Source: Paraspadella gotoi
Lineage: Eukaryota > Chaetognatha
Direction: 5' to 3'
DNA: 64,000 bases
Assembly: GCA_051294375.1 (NCBI GenBank)
Contig: CM119271.1
Location: forward strand, 11,613,896 to 11,677,895
Positions 23,175 to 34,385 of this stretch are shown one piece after another. Below the pieces are notes generated by a model. It had not been told where the DNA came from. It searched no databases and saw only the letters and a list, made by a program, of their open reading frames with translations. The stretch's first letter is position 1. Each line of letters opens with the position of its first letter. The position numbers and the translations under genes were made by a program.

Positions 23175-23279
23175 TCCCTCCGACTCTCTCATTCTTTTTT
23201 CAATATGGTCTCACCCTTTGGTATTTGGAAATGACCTTCGAAACTGAGCAAAAGCCTCTTTGCTCTTAAATCTATAAAC

Positions 23280-23405
23280 TTGCCCTTAACCATCGGATCT
23301 TGCCCTTAACCTTTGCCCTTAGCCTTTGACCTTTTTGCCAGTGACCTTTTGNNNNNNNNNNTTAGCCTTTGACCTTTTTGCCAGTGACCTTTTGACCTTA
23401 AGGCG
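23280..23405 (+). repeat. CCTTTGACCTTTTTGCCAGTGA repeat around a 10-N gap
   Basis: About 30 identical bases (TTAGCCTTTGACCTTTTT...) occur immediately left and right of N 23352-23361. The flanks therefore overlap, and the gap is probably negative in size. Confidence 0.8.
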
Positions 23406-23450
23406 TTCCGACATAATTAATGGACTTTGTTCTTCGTTACTGAAAACTGT

Positions 23451-23630
23451 TACGTCGTCGTCGTCGTCGTCGTCGTCATCGCTGAAAATTGCGCCGTCGT
23501 CTTTCTTGACAAACGAGGTTTGTCCGTCGCGTATTTAGAGGTCGTCGTCGTTGTTGTTGTCGTTGTTGTCGTCGTCGTTATCGTCGTCGTCTTTTTTGTC
23601 GTCGTCGTTATCGTCGTCGTCGTCGTCGCT
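23451..23630 (+). repeat. (GTC/GTT)n trinucleotide clusters
   Basis: Three GTC/GTT blocks at 23452-23480, 23539-23590 and 23598-23628. Confidence 0.85.
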
Positions 23631-23637
23631 TGCTCCT

Positions 23638-23825
23638 TGGACGGACGGACGGACGGACGGACCGATGGACTAAGTGACAAAGAAACGAACTTAAATACAG
23701 ACGGACAAAAGTAGGAAATATAAAAACGAACGGACGGACGGACGGACGAACGAACGAACGAACGGACGGACGAACGGACGAACGGACGGACGAACAGACG
23801 GACGGACGGACGGACGGACGGATGG
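23638..23825 (+). repeat. (GGAC)n/(GAAC)n tetranucleotide array
   Basis: ACGGACGGACGG runs with GAACGAAC variants occupy 23638-23665 and 23727-23825. Confidence 0.9.
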
Positions 23826-23876
23826 TCATTTTTCGTTTCTATTTTAAGAATCTGCCGAAGATATCGCGTTGAGGGT

Positions 23877-24150
23877 TCCTGCGTCAGTCCCGTCGGTCAG
23901 TCCGTCGGTCGGTCAGTCCGGTCGAGTCAGTCAGTCGGTCAGTCCGTCGGTCAGGGTCCGTCCGGGGTATGTCAGTTCGGTCAGTCCGTCGGTATGTCAG
24001 TCGCGTCCAGTCCTTCCGGTATGTCAGTCGGTCAGTATCCGTCGGCTATGTTTCAGTCCGCCGGGTCAGTCCCCGTCGTAGTGTCAGTCGCGTCAGTCCC
24101 GTCGGGTTTTTATTGTCAGTCGGTCCACGTCCCGTCGGTATGGGTCCAGT
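23877..24150 (+). repeat. GTCAGTCCGTCG minisatellite
   Basis: An imperfect array of a 12-14 base unit, GTCAGTCCGTCGG with TATG insertions. The same array begins both later versions of this locus, at 28294 and 34386. Val/Ser/Arg ORFs across it are repeat artefacts. Confidence 0.85.
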
Positions 24151-24179
24151 CCGTTTTCAAGTTGAAAAAGAAAACAGAT

Positions 24180-24965
24180 AATGTAAGTTATTTATAGTGA
24201 TACTACGTACATATTAAAATCTGTTCTCTCTATGTTTGTGGATTCACCTTGGTCTATTTTTCACAATAGTTAATATAGTTATTACTTTATAGTAATACTT
24301 ACTACATCATACTTAAGACTGTCTCTCTATGTTTTGGATTCACGTCTTTTCTATCTTCACAATAGATAAATATAGTTTCAATCTAGCTTATCAGTAAGTA
24401 CTAACTACCACTATTAGAAACTGCTCTGCTATGCTTCGCATGTGGTTCACATCTATTTTGTTCTATTTTCACACCAATTAGATACATTATAGTTCTATTA
24501 CTTATAGTAATACTACTACATATTAAACTGCTCTCTCTATGTTTGGGATTCCTCTCCTTCATTTTTTCAACAATAGATAATTATTTATTACTCTATATAG
24601 TTAATACTTCGTATACATATTATTTAACTTGTCTTTCTGATTTTGGGCGATTCACTCTTTTCTATTGTCACATAGGATGAATATAGTTTTCACTGTGAAC
24701 CGTTGAGTAAATACTATCGAAACATATTATAACCTGTCCTCTCCTCTATAATTTTGTTATTCACCTTTTTCTATTTTCTACCAAATAGATAATTATATAG
24801 TTTATTACTTATAGTAATCATCTACCTAACATATTTCAAACTGTCTCTCTATGTTTTGGATTCCACTCTTTTCTATTTTTACAATAGATAATTATAGTTT
24901 ATTACTCCTATTTATGCTAATACTACCACAACAATATTTAAACTGCTCTCTCTAAATGTTTTTGA
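24180..24965 (+). repeat. AT-rich satellite, unit about 85-90 bases
   Basis: About nine units, each with TATAGTAATACTACTACATAT, then AAACTGTCTCTCTATGTTT, GGATTCACTC and TTTTCACAATAGATAA. The copies differ by many indels. The same satellite occupies about 28555-28740 and 29005-29590, and their duplicates in the 34-40 kb block. Confidence 0.85.
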
Positions 24966-25184
24966 TCTTAGTTTTCCTCTTTATTTACTTTTCTTGGGTC
25001 AAAACTCGAGAGAGAAAAATCTGTAATAAACAGAAAAACACAAAATAACAACAACAAAAGCGAGTTGAGCATTCGATGTCTGACGTTGTCTGAAACGAGG
25101 CGACCAATTACAAGGCGAGGCTTGTGAGCGAAAGGCCGAAACGTTATCGTTGTGAAACTTAAAAGAAAGCCCGGCGGCCAATTA
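24966..25184. other. Single-copy sequence of the 6 kb locus, with CCAAT motifs
   Basis: This segment (TTCGATGTCTGACGTTGTC core) is repeated, with indels, at about 29640-29880 and 35732-35972. On the minus strand it has two ATTGG(C/T) motifs and a short hydrophobic reading frame starting MLNSLLLLLFCVFLF. That frame is too T-rich to call a gene. Confidence 0.4.
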
Positions 25185-25440
25185 NNNNNNNNNNNNNNNN
25201 NNNNNNNNNNNNNNNNNNNNNNNNNNNNNNNNNNNNNNNNNNNNNNNNNNNNNNNNNNNNNNNNNNNNNNNNNNNNNNNNNNNNNNNNNNNNNNNNNNNN
25301 NNNNNNNNNNNNNNNNNNNNNNNNNNNNNNNNNNNNNNNNNNNNNNNNNNNNNNNNNNNNNNNNNNNNNNNNNNNNNNNNNNNNNNNNNNNNNNNNNNNN
25401 NNNNNNNNNNNNNNNNNNNNNNNNNNNNNNNNNNNNNNNN
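25185..25440. other. Assembly gap (256 N), followed by (GGC)n to 25466
   Basis: The gap follows AATTA and is followed by a GGC repeat. The corresponding region of the later copies (about 29880-30330) is GA-rich and GC-rich and lets the missing content be guessed. Confidence 0.9.
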
Positions 25441-25465
25441 GCGGCGGCGGCGGCGGCGGCGGCGG

Positions 25466-25700
25466 CCGCCAGAACACGCACGGGATTTTGCTAAGAAAGT
25501 CGTACATCGTTAAAGACAGGAAGTTGCCACATGAGAGTTGTGACACAAAAGTTGTAACATTTACGTTGTAATTTCAGAATTACGACTTTCTGATCGTTAA
25601 CAAATAGTAAAATTATACAAAAATGAATAGAATAAATACTTAAAAAACCATTGACGTGTTCATTATTTTGTCAACAGCTTGCTATACTACAAGCATTTGC
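25466..25700. other. AT-rich spacer
   Basis: CATGAGAGTTGTGACA and ACGTTGTAATTTCA are shared with 30405-30470 and 36500-36560. No gene is seen. Confidence 0.4.
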
Positions 25701-25701
25701 C

Positions 25702-25825
<124 letters not shown>

Positions 25826-25969
25826 ATCCCGATTATTAATTTTTTTTTCTTTTTCTTTTTCTTGATGAAGTTTTTCATCCATCATCTCAACTTGATTCGA
25901 AAATCTTTTTACTCTGCGTTTTATTTTAGGAGATTAAGAATGAAAGAAAGAGAGAGAGAGAGAGGGAGG

Positions 25970-26815
25970 GAGGTTACAGGTTACAGGATGGGTAGCGAGG
26001 ACTGTATGAAATTTTCTGCTGTCGCACCTTACATAAATGAGCTTCAATAGTGTAGTGGTTACAGGTGGGCTAGCGAGGCTGTAATGAAAATTTTCTGCTG
26101 TCCACTCTTACTAATGGGCTCATAGTGTAGTGGTTACAGGTGGGTAAGCGAGGCTGTATAAATTTTCCTAGCTGTCCACTCTTACTATGGCTTCATAGTG
26201 TAAGTGGTTACAGGTGGGTAGCGAGGCTGTATGAAATTTTCTGGCTGTCCACAGCTTATCTATTGGCTTCATAGTTGTAAGTGGTTAACCAGGTGGGATA
26301 GCGAGGCTCGTATAAATTTCTGGCTGTCGCACCTTACTATGGCTTCATAGTGAGTGGTTACAGGTGGGCTAAGCGAGGCTGTATGAAAATTTTCTGCTGT
26401 CCCACCTTATCTTACTAATGGCTTCATAGTGTAGTGGTTACAGGTGGGTAGCGAGGCTGTATGTATGAAATTTTCTGTCTGCTGTCCATCACTTACTATG
26501 AGCTTCAATAGTGTAAGTGTTGACCAAGGTGGGATAGCGAGGGGCTGTGATGAAATTTTTCTGCTGTCCAACGTTACTAATGGCTTGCTATAGTGTAGTG
26601 GTTACAGGTGGCTAGCGAGGCTGTATGAAATTTTCCTGCTGTCCAACCTTACTATGGCTCATAGTGGTAGTGGACTTACAGGTGGGTAGCGAGGCATTGT
26701 ACTGAAATTTTCTGCTGTCCACACTTACTATGGCTATAGTGTAGTGGTGTACAGGTGGGTAGCGAGGCTGTTATGAAATTTTCTGGCTGTCCACCTACTC
26801 ATTGGCTTTCATAGT
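25970..26815 (+). repeat. Tandem satellite (unit about 72 bases) carrying a tRNA A-box-like motif
   Basis: About eleven units each contain TAGTGTAGTGGTTACAGG, then TAGCGAGGCTGTATGAAATT, TTCTGCTGTCCACC and TATGGCTTCA. The motif TAGTGTAGTGGTTA matches the 5' region and A box of eukaryotic tRNA-Val; no B box accompanies it. Units differ mainly by one-base insertions, as in raw long reads. The array is missing from both other versions of this locus. Confidence 0.85.
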
Positions 26816-27380
26816 GGGAGGAGGGAGAGAAGAAGAGAAAAAGAAGGGTGAGAGAGAGAAGTAGAGGATGAAGAGAGAGAGAAAAAGGGAGGGAGGTAGA
26901 GAGAGAGAAAAGAGAAGAGAGCGAGTACGAGAGAGAGAGGAGACGAGAGAGAGGTCCGTTACTGTCGTCAATAAACAAAAGCTCCGCCTTTCATGTAAGA
27001 ATTGAAGAACAGGAAAATTGTCAAAATTCGTTTAATGGAGTGAAATGCAAAATAGAAAAGAAGAAATAGAGAGGAAAAAATAGAGAGGAAGAGATAGGAA
27101 AGAGAGAAGGAAAGAAAAAAGAATAAGAATATAGAAGAGAAAAAAAGAAAAGAAAAATTAAGAGAAGTCGATGAAAAAAGATAAGATAAGATAAGATAAG
27201 AGAAGAGAAGATAAGATGAGAGAAGAGAAGATAAGAGAAGATAAGATAAGAGAAGAGAAGCTTTTTCGGCCACCCTCAAGATTTCCTCGGCCACTTTCCG
27301 AAATTTCTTGGCCACCCTTAAGATTTCCTTGACCACCCTCTGAAATTTTTGGTCATCCTCAGGATTTCCTTTACCACCCT
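26816..27380. repeat. Purine-rich DNA, (AGATA/AGAAG)n, and a 22-base TTTCCTCGGCCACCCTCAAGA array
   Basis: GA-rich sequence (26816-26955) is followed by AT-rich DNA. (AAGAT/AGAAG)n follows at 27178-27262, then three to five units of a CCACCCTCAAGATTTCCTTGG-like repeat (27265-27380) that runs into the gap. The 122-codon minus ORF is repeat-derived. Confidence 0.7.
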
Positions 27381-28165
27381 NNNNNNNNNNNNNNNNNNNN
27401 NNNNNNNNNNNNNNNNNNNNNNNNNNNNNNNNNNNNNNNNNNNNNNNNNNNNNNNNNNNNNNNNNNNNNNNNNNNNNNNNNNNNNNNNNNNNNNNNNNNN
27501 NNNNNNNNNNNNNNNNNNNNNNNNNNNNNNNNNNNNNNNNNNNNNNNNNNNNNNNNNNNNNNNNNNNNNNNNNNNNNNNNNNNNNNNNNNNNNNNNNNNN
27601 NNNNNNNNNNNNNNNNNNNNNNNNNNNNNNNNNNNNNNNNNNNNNNNNNNNNNNNNNNNNNNNNNNNNNNNNNNNNNNNNNNNNNNNNNNNNNNNNNNNN
27701 NNNNNNNNNNNNNNNNNNNNNNNNNNNNNNNNNNNNNNNNNNNNNNNNNNNNNNNNNNNNNNNNNNNNNNNNNNNNNNNNNNNNNNNNNNNNNNNNNNNN
27801 NNNNNNNNNNNNNNNNNNNNNNNNNNNNNNNNNNNNNNNNNNNNNNNNNNNNNNNNNNNNNNNNNNNNNNNNNNNNNNNNNNNNNNNNNNNNNNNNNNNN
27901 NNNNNNNNNNNNNNNNNNNNNNNNNNNNNNNNNNNNNNNNNNNNNNNNNNNNNNNNNNNNNNNNNNNNNNNNNNNNNNNNNNNNNNNNNNNNNNNNNNNN
28001 NNNNNNNNNNNNNNNNNNNNNNNNNNNNNNNNNNNNNNNNNNNNNNNNNNNNNNNNNNNNNNNNNNNNNNNNNNNNNNNNNNNNNNNNNNNNNNNNNNNN
28101 NNNNNNNNNNNNNNNNNNNNNNNNNNNNNNNNNNNNNNNNNNNNNNNNNNNNNNNNNNNNNNNNN
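27381..28165. other. Assembly gap (785 N)
   Basis: The left flank is the CCACCCT repeat. The right flank is the clean fragment 28166-28268. The equivalent sequence in the copies is about 32240-33140. Confidence 0.95.
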
Positions 28166-28268
28166 AAGACGTAGGCGGCGGAGAAAGGCGGGAATCGAAC
28201 CCAAAGGAGCGATTAACCGCGATACTGTGAAAGAGAGAGACGATCGAAAGGGCGGGTAGGTGAAGGTG
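28166..28268. other. Clean 103-base fragment equal to 33140-33260 and 39232-39352
   Basis: It includes GGCGGGAATCGAACCC (28188-28203), whose complement GGGTTCGATTCCC is B-box-like. The flanks do not fold into a tRNA. It is followed by a 25-N gap (28269-28293). Confidence 0.6.
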
Positions 28269-28293
28269 NNNNNNNNNNNNNNNNNNNNNNNNN

Positions 28294-31200
28294 CAGCTTC
28301 CTTCCGGTCACGTCAGTCGGTCAGTTCCGCTGTCGGTCAGTCCCGTCGGTCGCCCGGCTATGTCAGTCGTCCCAAGTCCTTCGTATTCATCGTGCCACGT
28401 CCGTTCCGCTCGGTTCAGGTCAGATCGGTTCCAGCCGTCGTATGTCAGTCAGGCAGTCCTTCGTATCGCTATTCAGTGCATCCGGTCAGTCGTCGCTTAT
28501 GCAGTCGTACATCCGTCCGCTACTATGTCAGTCTTTATGAAAAGAAAACACCATATTAGTGGTTTATACTTATATGATACTACTACCATATCTGAACTGT
28601 TCTCTATGTTGGATTCACTCCTCGTTTCTATTTTTCAAATCACTAGATAATCATAATAATTTACTTATAAAAAGGTGATTAACTACTACATTAATTTAAA
28701 TCCTTGTCTCTCTTCATGTTGGATTCACTCTTTTCTGATTTCACCACCCCCAAAACACGTATGCCAGTAATATAGTTCAAATTACTTGTGGTGGGGGGGG
28801 GGTGGGTGGGGGAGGCGATGTGCGGGTAACTGATTGTACGGTACATGTGCAATGACTGTGGTCTGTCTGGGCGTGGTGATGGGGGGTGGGAGTGGAGGGG
28901 GGAGTGGTGGGGATAGGATGCGGTGGTGAGAGTGGGGTGCAGCGTCGGTGTGTTTTGTGTCGTAGGGAGTGCTGCAGGCGAGTGTAGTTGATGGTTGATG
29001 AAGGTTATAGTTTATTATACTCTATCTAATCACTACTAAGATATTACGACAACTGTCTCCTTCTCTAAATGTATTGGATTCACTCTTTTCTATGTTTCAC
29101 AATAATGATAAGTTTCAATTACTAATCTTTCTGATTGAGTTAATAATACTTACTACACTATAAATTAACTCTGTTTGTATTGCTCTCTCTCTATGTTGGA
29201 TTTCCTCTTTTTTTCCTATTTTCTTCACAATGATAATATAGTTTCTATTACTCCTATAGTAATACTTACTACAATATTCTAACGTTTTGTCACTCATGTT
29301 TTGTTCATGGAATTTCACTCTTTTCCTATTTTCACAAGTAGATAAATATTAGAAGTTTATTACTATGAGTAATATACGACATTTAACCTGTCTCTACTTA
29401 TTGGATTCATCTTCTTATTTTCACAATAGCATAACGTATAGGTTTATACTAGTATACTAATACTACTACATATGAAACTGTCTCATCTATGTTTGGGAAT
29501 TCACTCTTTTTCTGATTTTTTACAATAGGATAATATGTGGGTTCATTACCTTATGAATACTACAACATATTTTTCTAAACTGTACTCTCTATGTCTTGAC
29601 TAGTTCTTCTTCTCTCTAAATTTACCTTTTCCATAGGGCGCAAAACTCTGAGAGAGAAAAAATCTGCTTCATTAAACCAGAAAAAACCAACAAAATAGCA
29701 ACTAACAACAAAGCGTCGAGCTTGAGTATTCGATGTCTGACGTTGTCTTTTGGCAAAACGAGACGCGACCAATTTTACCAACCCAAAGAGCGGCTTTACA
29801 GTCAAGCGAAAGGCGCCGAAACGGCTGTACTCGTTGTTGAAAACTTAAAGAAAATGTCCGGGCCGGCCAATTTAATGTCTGAGACCGGAGCACAGAGAGA
29901 GAGAAGAAGCGACTAGAGAGAGAAGGAATGAGAGATGGAGAGAGAGAGGACCAGAGAGAGAATACACGGTCTAACAGGATCGGGCCGTATCTAAGGAGAA
30001 CGACGCGATGAGATCCGAATGCGAGAGCATCGGAGGACAGACGAGACCCGTGCAGCGGCGTCACACAGCCGTCCCCGCAGCTGGTTCCGCAGACTATTCC
30101 GCTCTGCTCGCGCCCGATGCCGGTACGTGTCCTGGTCAAAGGCGGGTCGTTTTGCAATCGCATTCCTTTTTCCGTCTGTATCATTTGAGAACAAATGACG
30201 GGAACAATAGCAAAGGAGGAGCGGAGGAGTGAGTCAGTGAGAGAGCCGAGGGAGGGAATTCGAGAGGCGGAGGCGCTTGGCGGCACTGAATCATGAGACC
30301 GGCGGCCGGGGCGGCCGAGCCGGCTCTCACGCCAGAACCACGCACCTGGGATTGATTCTTGCTACTAGACAAGTCCGTTTACAATCGTTTTAAAGACAGC
30401 GGAAGTTGCACATGAGAGTTATGTGACACACAAAGTGTTGTAAACATCTACGTTGTAATTTCATGCAATTACGACTTCTGATCCGGTCTAAACAAATAGT
30501 AAATATATACCAAAATGATATCAGAATCTAAATACTTACAAAAAACCGATGACGTGCATTCCATCTCAATTTTTCTGTCAAACAGCTTGCTTTGCTACAA
30601 GCAAATTTGCCTAAAGAAAGAAAAGAAACAAAGAAAGAAAGAAAAGAAAGAAAGAATAAGACCAAGGAAAGCGAAAGAAAAGAAAAAGTACGTGGGAAAA
30701 GAGAAAAGTATCAACAAAAAAGAAAGAACAAGAAAGAAAGGAAAAAGAAAGGATATAAAGAAAGAAAAGAGAAACAATCCCGATTATTAATTTTTTTTCA
30801 TCTTTTTTCTTTCCTCTCTTTCCTTCTTTTCTGCTTTTCTTACTTTTTTTCTTTTTCTTTCTCTTCCTTTTTCTCTTTTCTTTTTTTTATTTTTCGTTTT
30901 CTTTGTTTTTTTTTTTTCTTCTTTTTCTTCCTTTCTTCTCTTTCTCTCTCTCTTCTTCCTTTCTCCTCTCCTTCTTCTCCTTTTCTTTACTTTCTTCTTC
31001 TTCTTTTTACCTTCTTTTCTTTCTTCTTTTTTTTTTTCTTTTCCTTTCTTTCTTCTTTTTTTCTTCTTCTTTTCTTTCTCTCAGTCTTCGGTTATTTCTT
31101 TTCTTCCTCTTTCCTCTACTCTACACTCTCCGTTTCTTCTACTCTCTCTTTTTTCTTCTATTCTTTCTGTGTCTATCTATCTTGTTTTTTTCTTGATGAA

Positions 31201-32632
31201 GTTCTCTCCCATCCAATCCGATCCCTCACACTGTTGAGTTATCGGAAAATCTTTTTACTCTGCGTATTCTATCGTACGATCGGGAGATTAAGAATGAAAG
31301 AGAAGACAGCAGGAGAAGAGAGGGACGGGAGGCGAGAGAAGAAGAGAAATAAGGGCAGGGATGGTAGAGAGAGAGAGAAGAAAGTGGAGAAGGTTAGCAG
31401 AGATGGAGAAAAAGAGAGGAGAGGATAACAACACCGGAGGATAAGAGACGAGAAAAAAGGAGCAGGTAGCGCAGCGTAGAGAGAGAGAAAAAGAGAGCGG
31501 AGCGGACCTTCTTACCTGACCGAAGACGACGAGAAAAAAGGGAGGTGAGCTGGCTAGTGCAGATCCGAGAAAAGAGAGCCCGAGGGATAAAAAGAGAATG
31601 AGAAAAAGGGAGGAGCCGTAGAAGAGGAGCGAAAAAGAGAGGGAGCCACCGTAGCAGAGAGAGAGAGAAAAGGGAGGGGGAGGTAGAGAGAGGAGAAAAA
31701 AAGAGTAGCTAAGAGTAGAGAGAGAGAAGAGAAAGAGAGGTCCGTTATTGTCCGTCCATTAAACGACAAAAGCTCCGCCTTCAATGTAAGAATTGAAGAA
31801 ACCGGAAAAAATTTCATTCGTTTTAATTGGAGTGAAATTGCAAAATAAGAAAAGAAGCAAATAGAAGGAAAAAATAGAGAGGAAAGAATAGGCAAAAGAG
31901 AGATGGAAAGAAAAAAGAATAAAGAATTAGTAGAACGAGGGAAAAGAAAAAGAAAATACAGAGAAGTCGATGAAAAAGATAAGATAAAGACTCTAAGAAG
32001 AGAGAATAATAAGAGAAGATAAGCTTTTCGGCCACCCTCAGATGTTCCCCGGCCACTCTCCGACAATTATGCCACCCTTCCAGATTTCCTGCGATCACCT
32101 CTGGAATTTCTTGGCCATCCTCAGCATTTCATCCGAGCCCACCTCTCATGAATTCGCCACCTGCTTACCACCTCTCTGGAATCTTTTTGGGCCCACCCTC
32201 AATTGATTTCTTTACCACCCTCTGGAGATTTTTTGGCCGACCCTCAATTGATTGATCTTAACAGCGAAATTTCGTGTTTGTATATGCAAGAAGACCGATG
32301 ACCAGAGCAGATGATGAGAGAGTAGGCGAGAGAGGAGAGAGAGAGGAGAGAAAGATGATGAGAGAGAGCAGAGCCGGAAATCTTTAGTGCCTTCAAACGG
32401 ACGCTACGGCGTGTGAGAAAGCGAAGAGAGAGTGAATGAAATATAAACGAGGAAAGTGGGAGAGAGTAGCGCATAGAAAGAGAAAAGAGAGGAAAGACGA
32501 GAGGAAGAGAGACGAGAGGAGAGAGCCTGCGGAGGGCGTGGAGCGTATATACAGCAAAGGGGTAGAAGGAACACCCCAACCTTGTACTTCAGTCGAAGAA
32601 GAGAAGATGAGAGAGAGAGAGGACGGAGAGAG

Positions 32633-32665
<33 letters not shown>

Positions 32666-33356
32666 AGATGAGAGAGAGATGAGTAGAGAGAGAGAGAATC
32701 GAGTCAGCGAGAGAGCTGGCAGGAGAGGGAGTGAGAGAAGTTAGGGAGAGTAGCGAAAAGCACGAGAAAAGAAAAAAGAAAGAAAAGAGTATTGAGAAAA
32801 GGAAAGAAAAAAAAGAAAATTTTCTATCGCCTACAATTTTCTATGCTACCGTCGCTATTCTATCCTAAAGCCTAAGGCTAATCAACCCATCGGGCCATCT
32901 TCTCTCTTTCTCTTTGCTCTCTCGTCCTCTCTTTCTCTCTCCACCGCCCTCTCCTCTCCCTCTCTCTCTCTTCTCTCTCGTCTCTCTCTCTCTCTCCATC
33001 TCACGTTTCTTATGCTCTTTCGAGATCTCGGTTTTAAATCCGTGTTCACGTAAACTTAAAAGAAGAAAACGAAGAAAGAAAGGGAAAATGAGTCGACCGA
33101 CACGACGTATTGTCGAAGGACGACAGCACGCGCGGCAGACCCCGAAGACCGCGTAGGCGGCGGAGGAACAGGCGCGGAATTCGAACCCAAAGGAAGCGTA
33201 ATTAAACCGCCGAGATACTGTGAAAGAGAGAAGAGAGTCGAAAGGGCGGGTACGCTGTGGAGGTGGATGGGTAGCCTTACCCTCTCCCTCTCTTTCTCTC
33301 TCTCTCTGTCTTCTCGCTCTCTCTTCTTCTCTCTCTCTCTCTTCCTCTCTTTTCTC

Positions 33357-33400
<44 letters not shown>

Positions 33401-34323
33401 AGCGCGAAAACGAAAGAGGAACTATTTTCCTTAAGTACGAATTCGTTGTTCCAACGACCGATGAGACTAAGAGAGAATTCGGCGAAGGGGAAAGAGAGAG
33501 ATAGAGACGCCTCTCGCTCTCCCTATTTTTTTTTCTTCCCTTTCTCTCTCTCTCTTTCTCGCTCTCTCACTCACTCTCCCTCTCATTCCTTGCCTTCCCG
33601 GAAATTTTTGTTTCGCTTGGCAAAAGCCTCTCTCTCTCTCTCTCTTTTTTTTTCTCGCTCTATCTTTCTCTTCTCATAACTTAATTCCCCATTTACTATA
33701 GAATGTAGCGGCGTAGTGCTTCTCTGCAAAAAAGTTCCAAAGCGAGGCGGCGCTCGGAGTGAAAGCTTAAAGGAGCCGAGATGAAAACGAAGCCAAAACG
33801 AAAAAATGATGCTCTTTTATTTTTAGAACAAATTTTAATATGCCTCTCAGATCCTCTCTTCTCTCTCTCTCTCCTCTCTCTACCTCTCTCTCTTCCATCT
33901 CTTTCTCTCTCTCCTCCTCTCCCCTGCTATCTCTCTCTCCCCTCCTCTCCTCTCTCTCCTCTCTTGCTTGCGCTCGCCTGTATTTGTTCAATCGATAACG
34001 GGGATTTATTTTCTGAGTTTTGGAAAATAAGTTAATTCTAAACGCGAACCGCTCTTCCCGAACATTCTGCTATTATATAATTCTCTTTTCTACTATACAA
34101 TATAGCACATTGCTTAATGCTCTTTCAAATACAATGCAATGGGCACGTTGCTCGATGAAGCGCGCATTTTGTACTACAACCAGAATCGTCGCTCGGAACT
34201 CTATTCCATTTACTGAAATGTCTTGCGCTTTGAACTTTTTCGGAGCGAGAAACAATTTGAAGAGAAAGAACGACAGAAAACAGTTTAGCCTTTGGCTTTG
34301 CTCTTTTTGGTGGGGCGGAATTT

Positions 34324-34360
<37 letters not shown>
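28294..34360 (+). repeat. 6.1 kb block, copy 1 (between two 25-N gaps)
   Basis: It is identical, base for base as far as I can follow, to 34386-39488 at an offset of 6,092 over about 5.1 kb. From about 33397 the copies diverge by indels, copy 1 being the cleaner. Content in order: GTCAGTCC array, AT satellite, G-rich insert, AT satellite, GA and GC-rich sequence, interrupted GAAA, CT-rich tract, GA-rich tract, CCACCCT repeats, GA and CT tracts. ORFs (for example 30592-31428, 278 codons, Lys/Phe/Ser-rich) are low complexity. No gene is seen. Confidence 0.95.
28788..29000 (+). repeat. G-rich island interrupting the AT satellite (duplicate at 34880-35092)
   Basis: GGTGGGGGGGGGTGGGTGGGGG is followed by GTGG/GGTGTG-rich sequence with four or more G-runs in a short span, so quadruplex formation on the plus strand is possible. 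It replaces part of a satellite unit. Confidence 0.6.
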
Positions 34361-34385
34361 NNNNNNNNNNNNNNNNNNNNNNNNN

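Noticed and set aside
23638-24150. CRISPR-like array because of regular repeats
   Set aside because: These are contiguous tetra- and dodecanucleotide tandem repeats without spacers, in a eukaryotic genome.
28188-28203. tRNA gene on the minus strand (B-box-like GGGTTCGATTCCC), also the similar motif at 42476-42490
   Set aside because: The flanks do not form a T stem of five pairs, D arm or acceptor stem. At best these are tRNA- or SINE-derived fragments.
27349-28230. Long ORFs through runs of N (also 43789-44448 and 25152-25571)
   Set aside because: They exist only because N codons are not read as stops.
30592-31428. 278-codon ORF (and its duplicate at 36684-37520)
   Set aside because: Lys/Glu then Phe/Ser low complexity from GAAA and CT tracts in uncorrected sequence.
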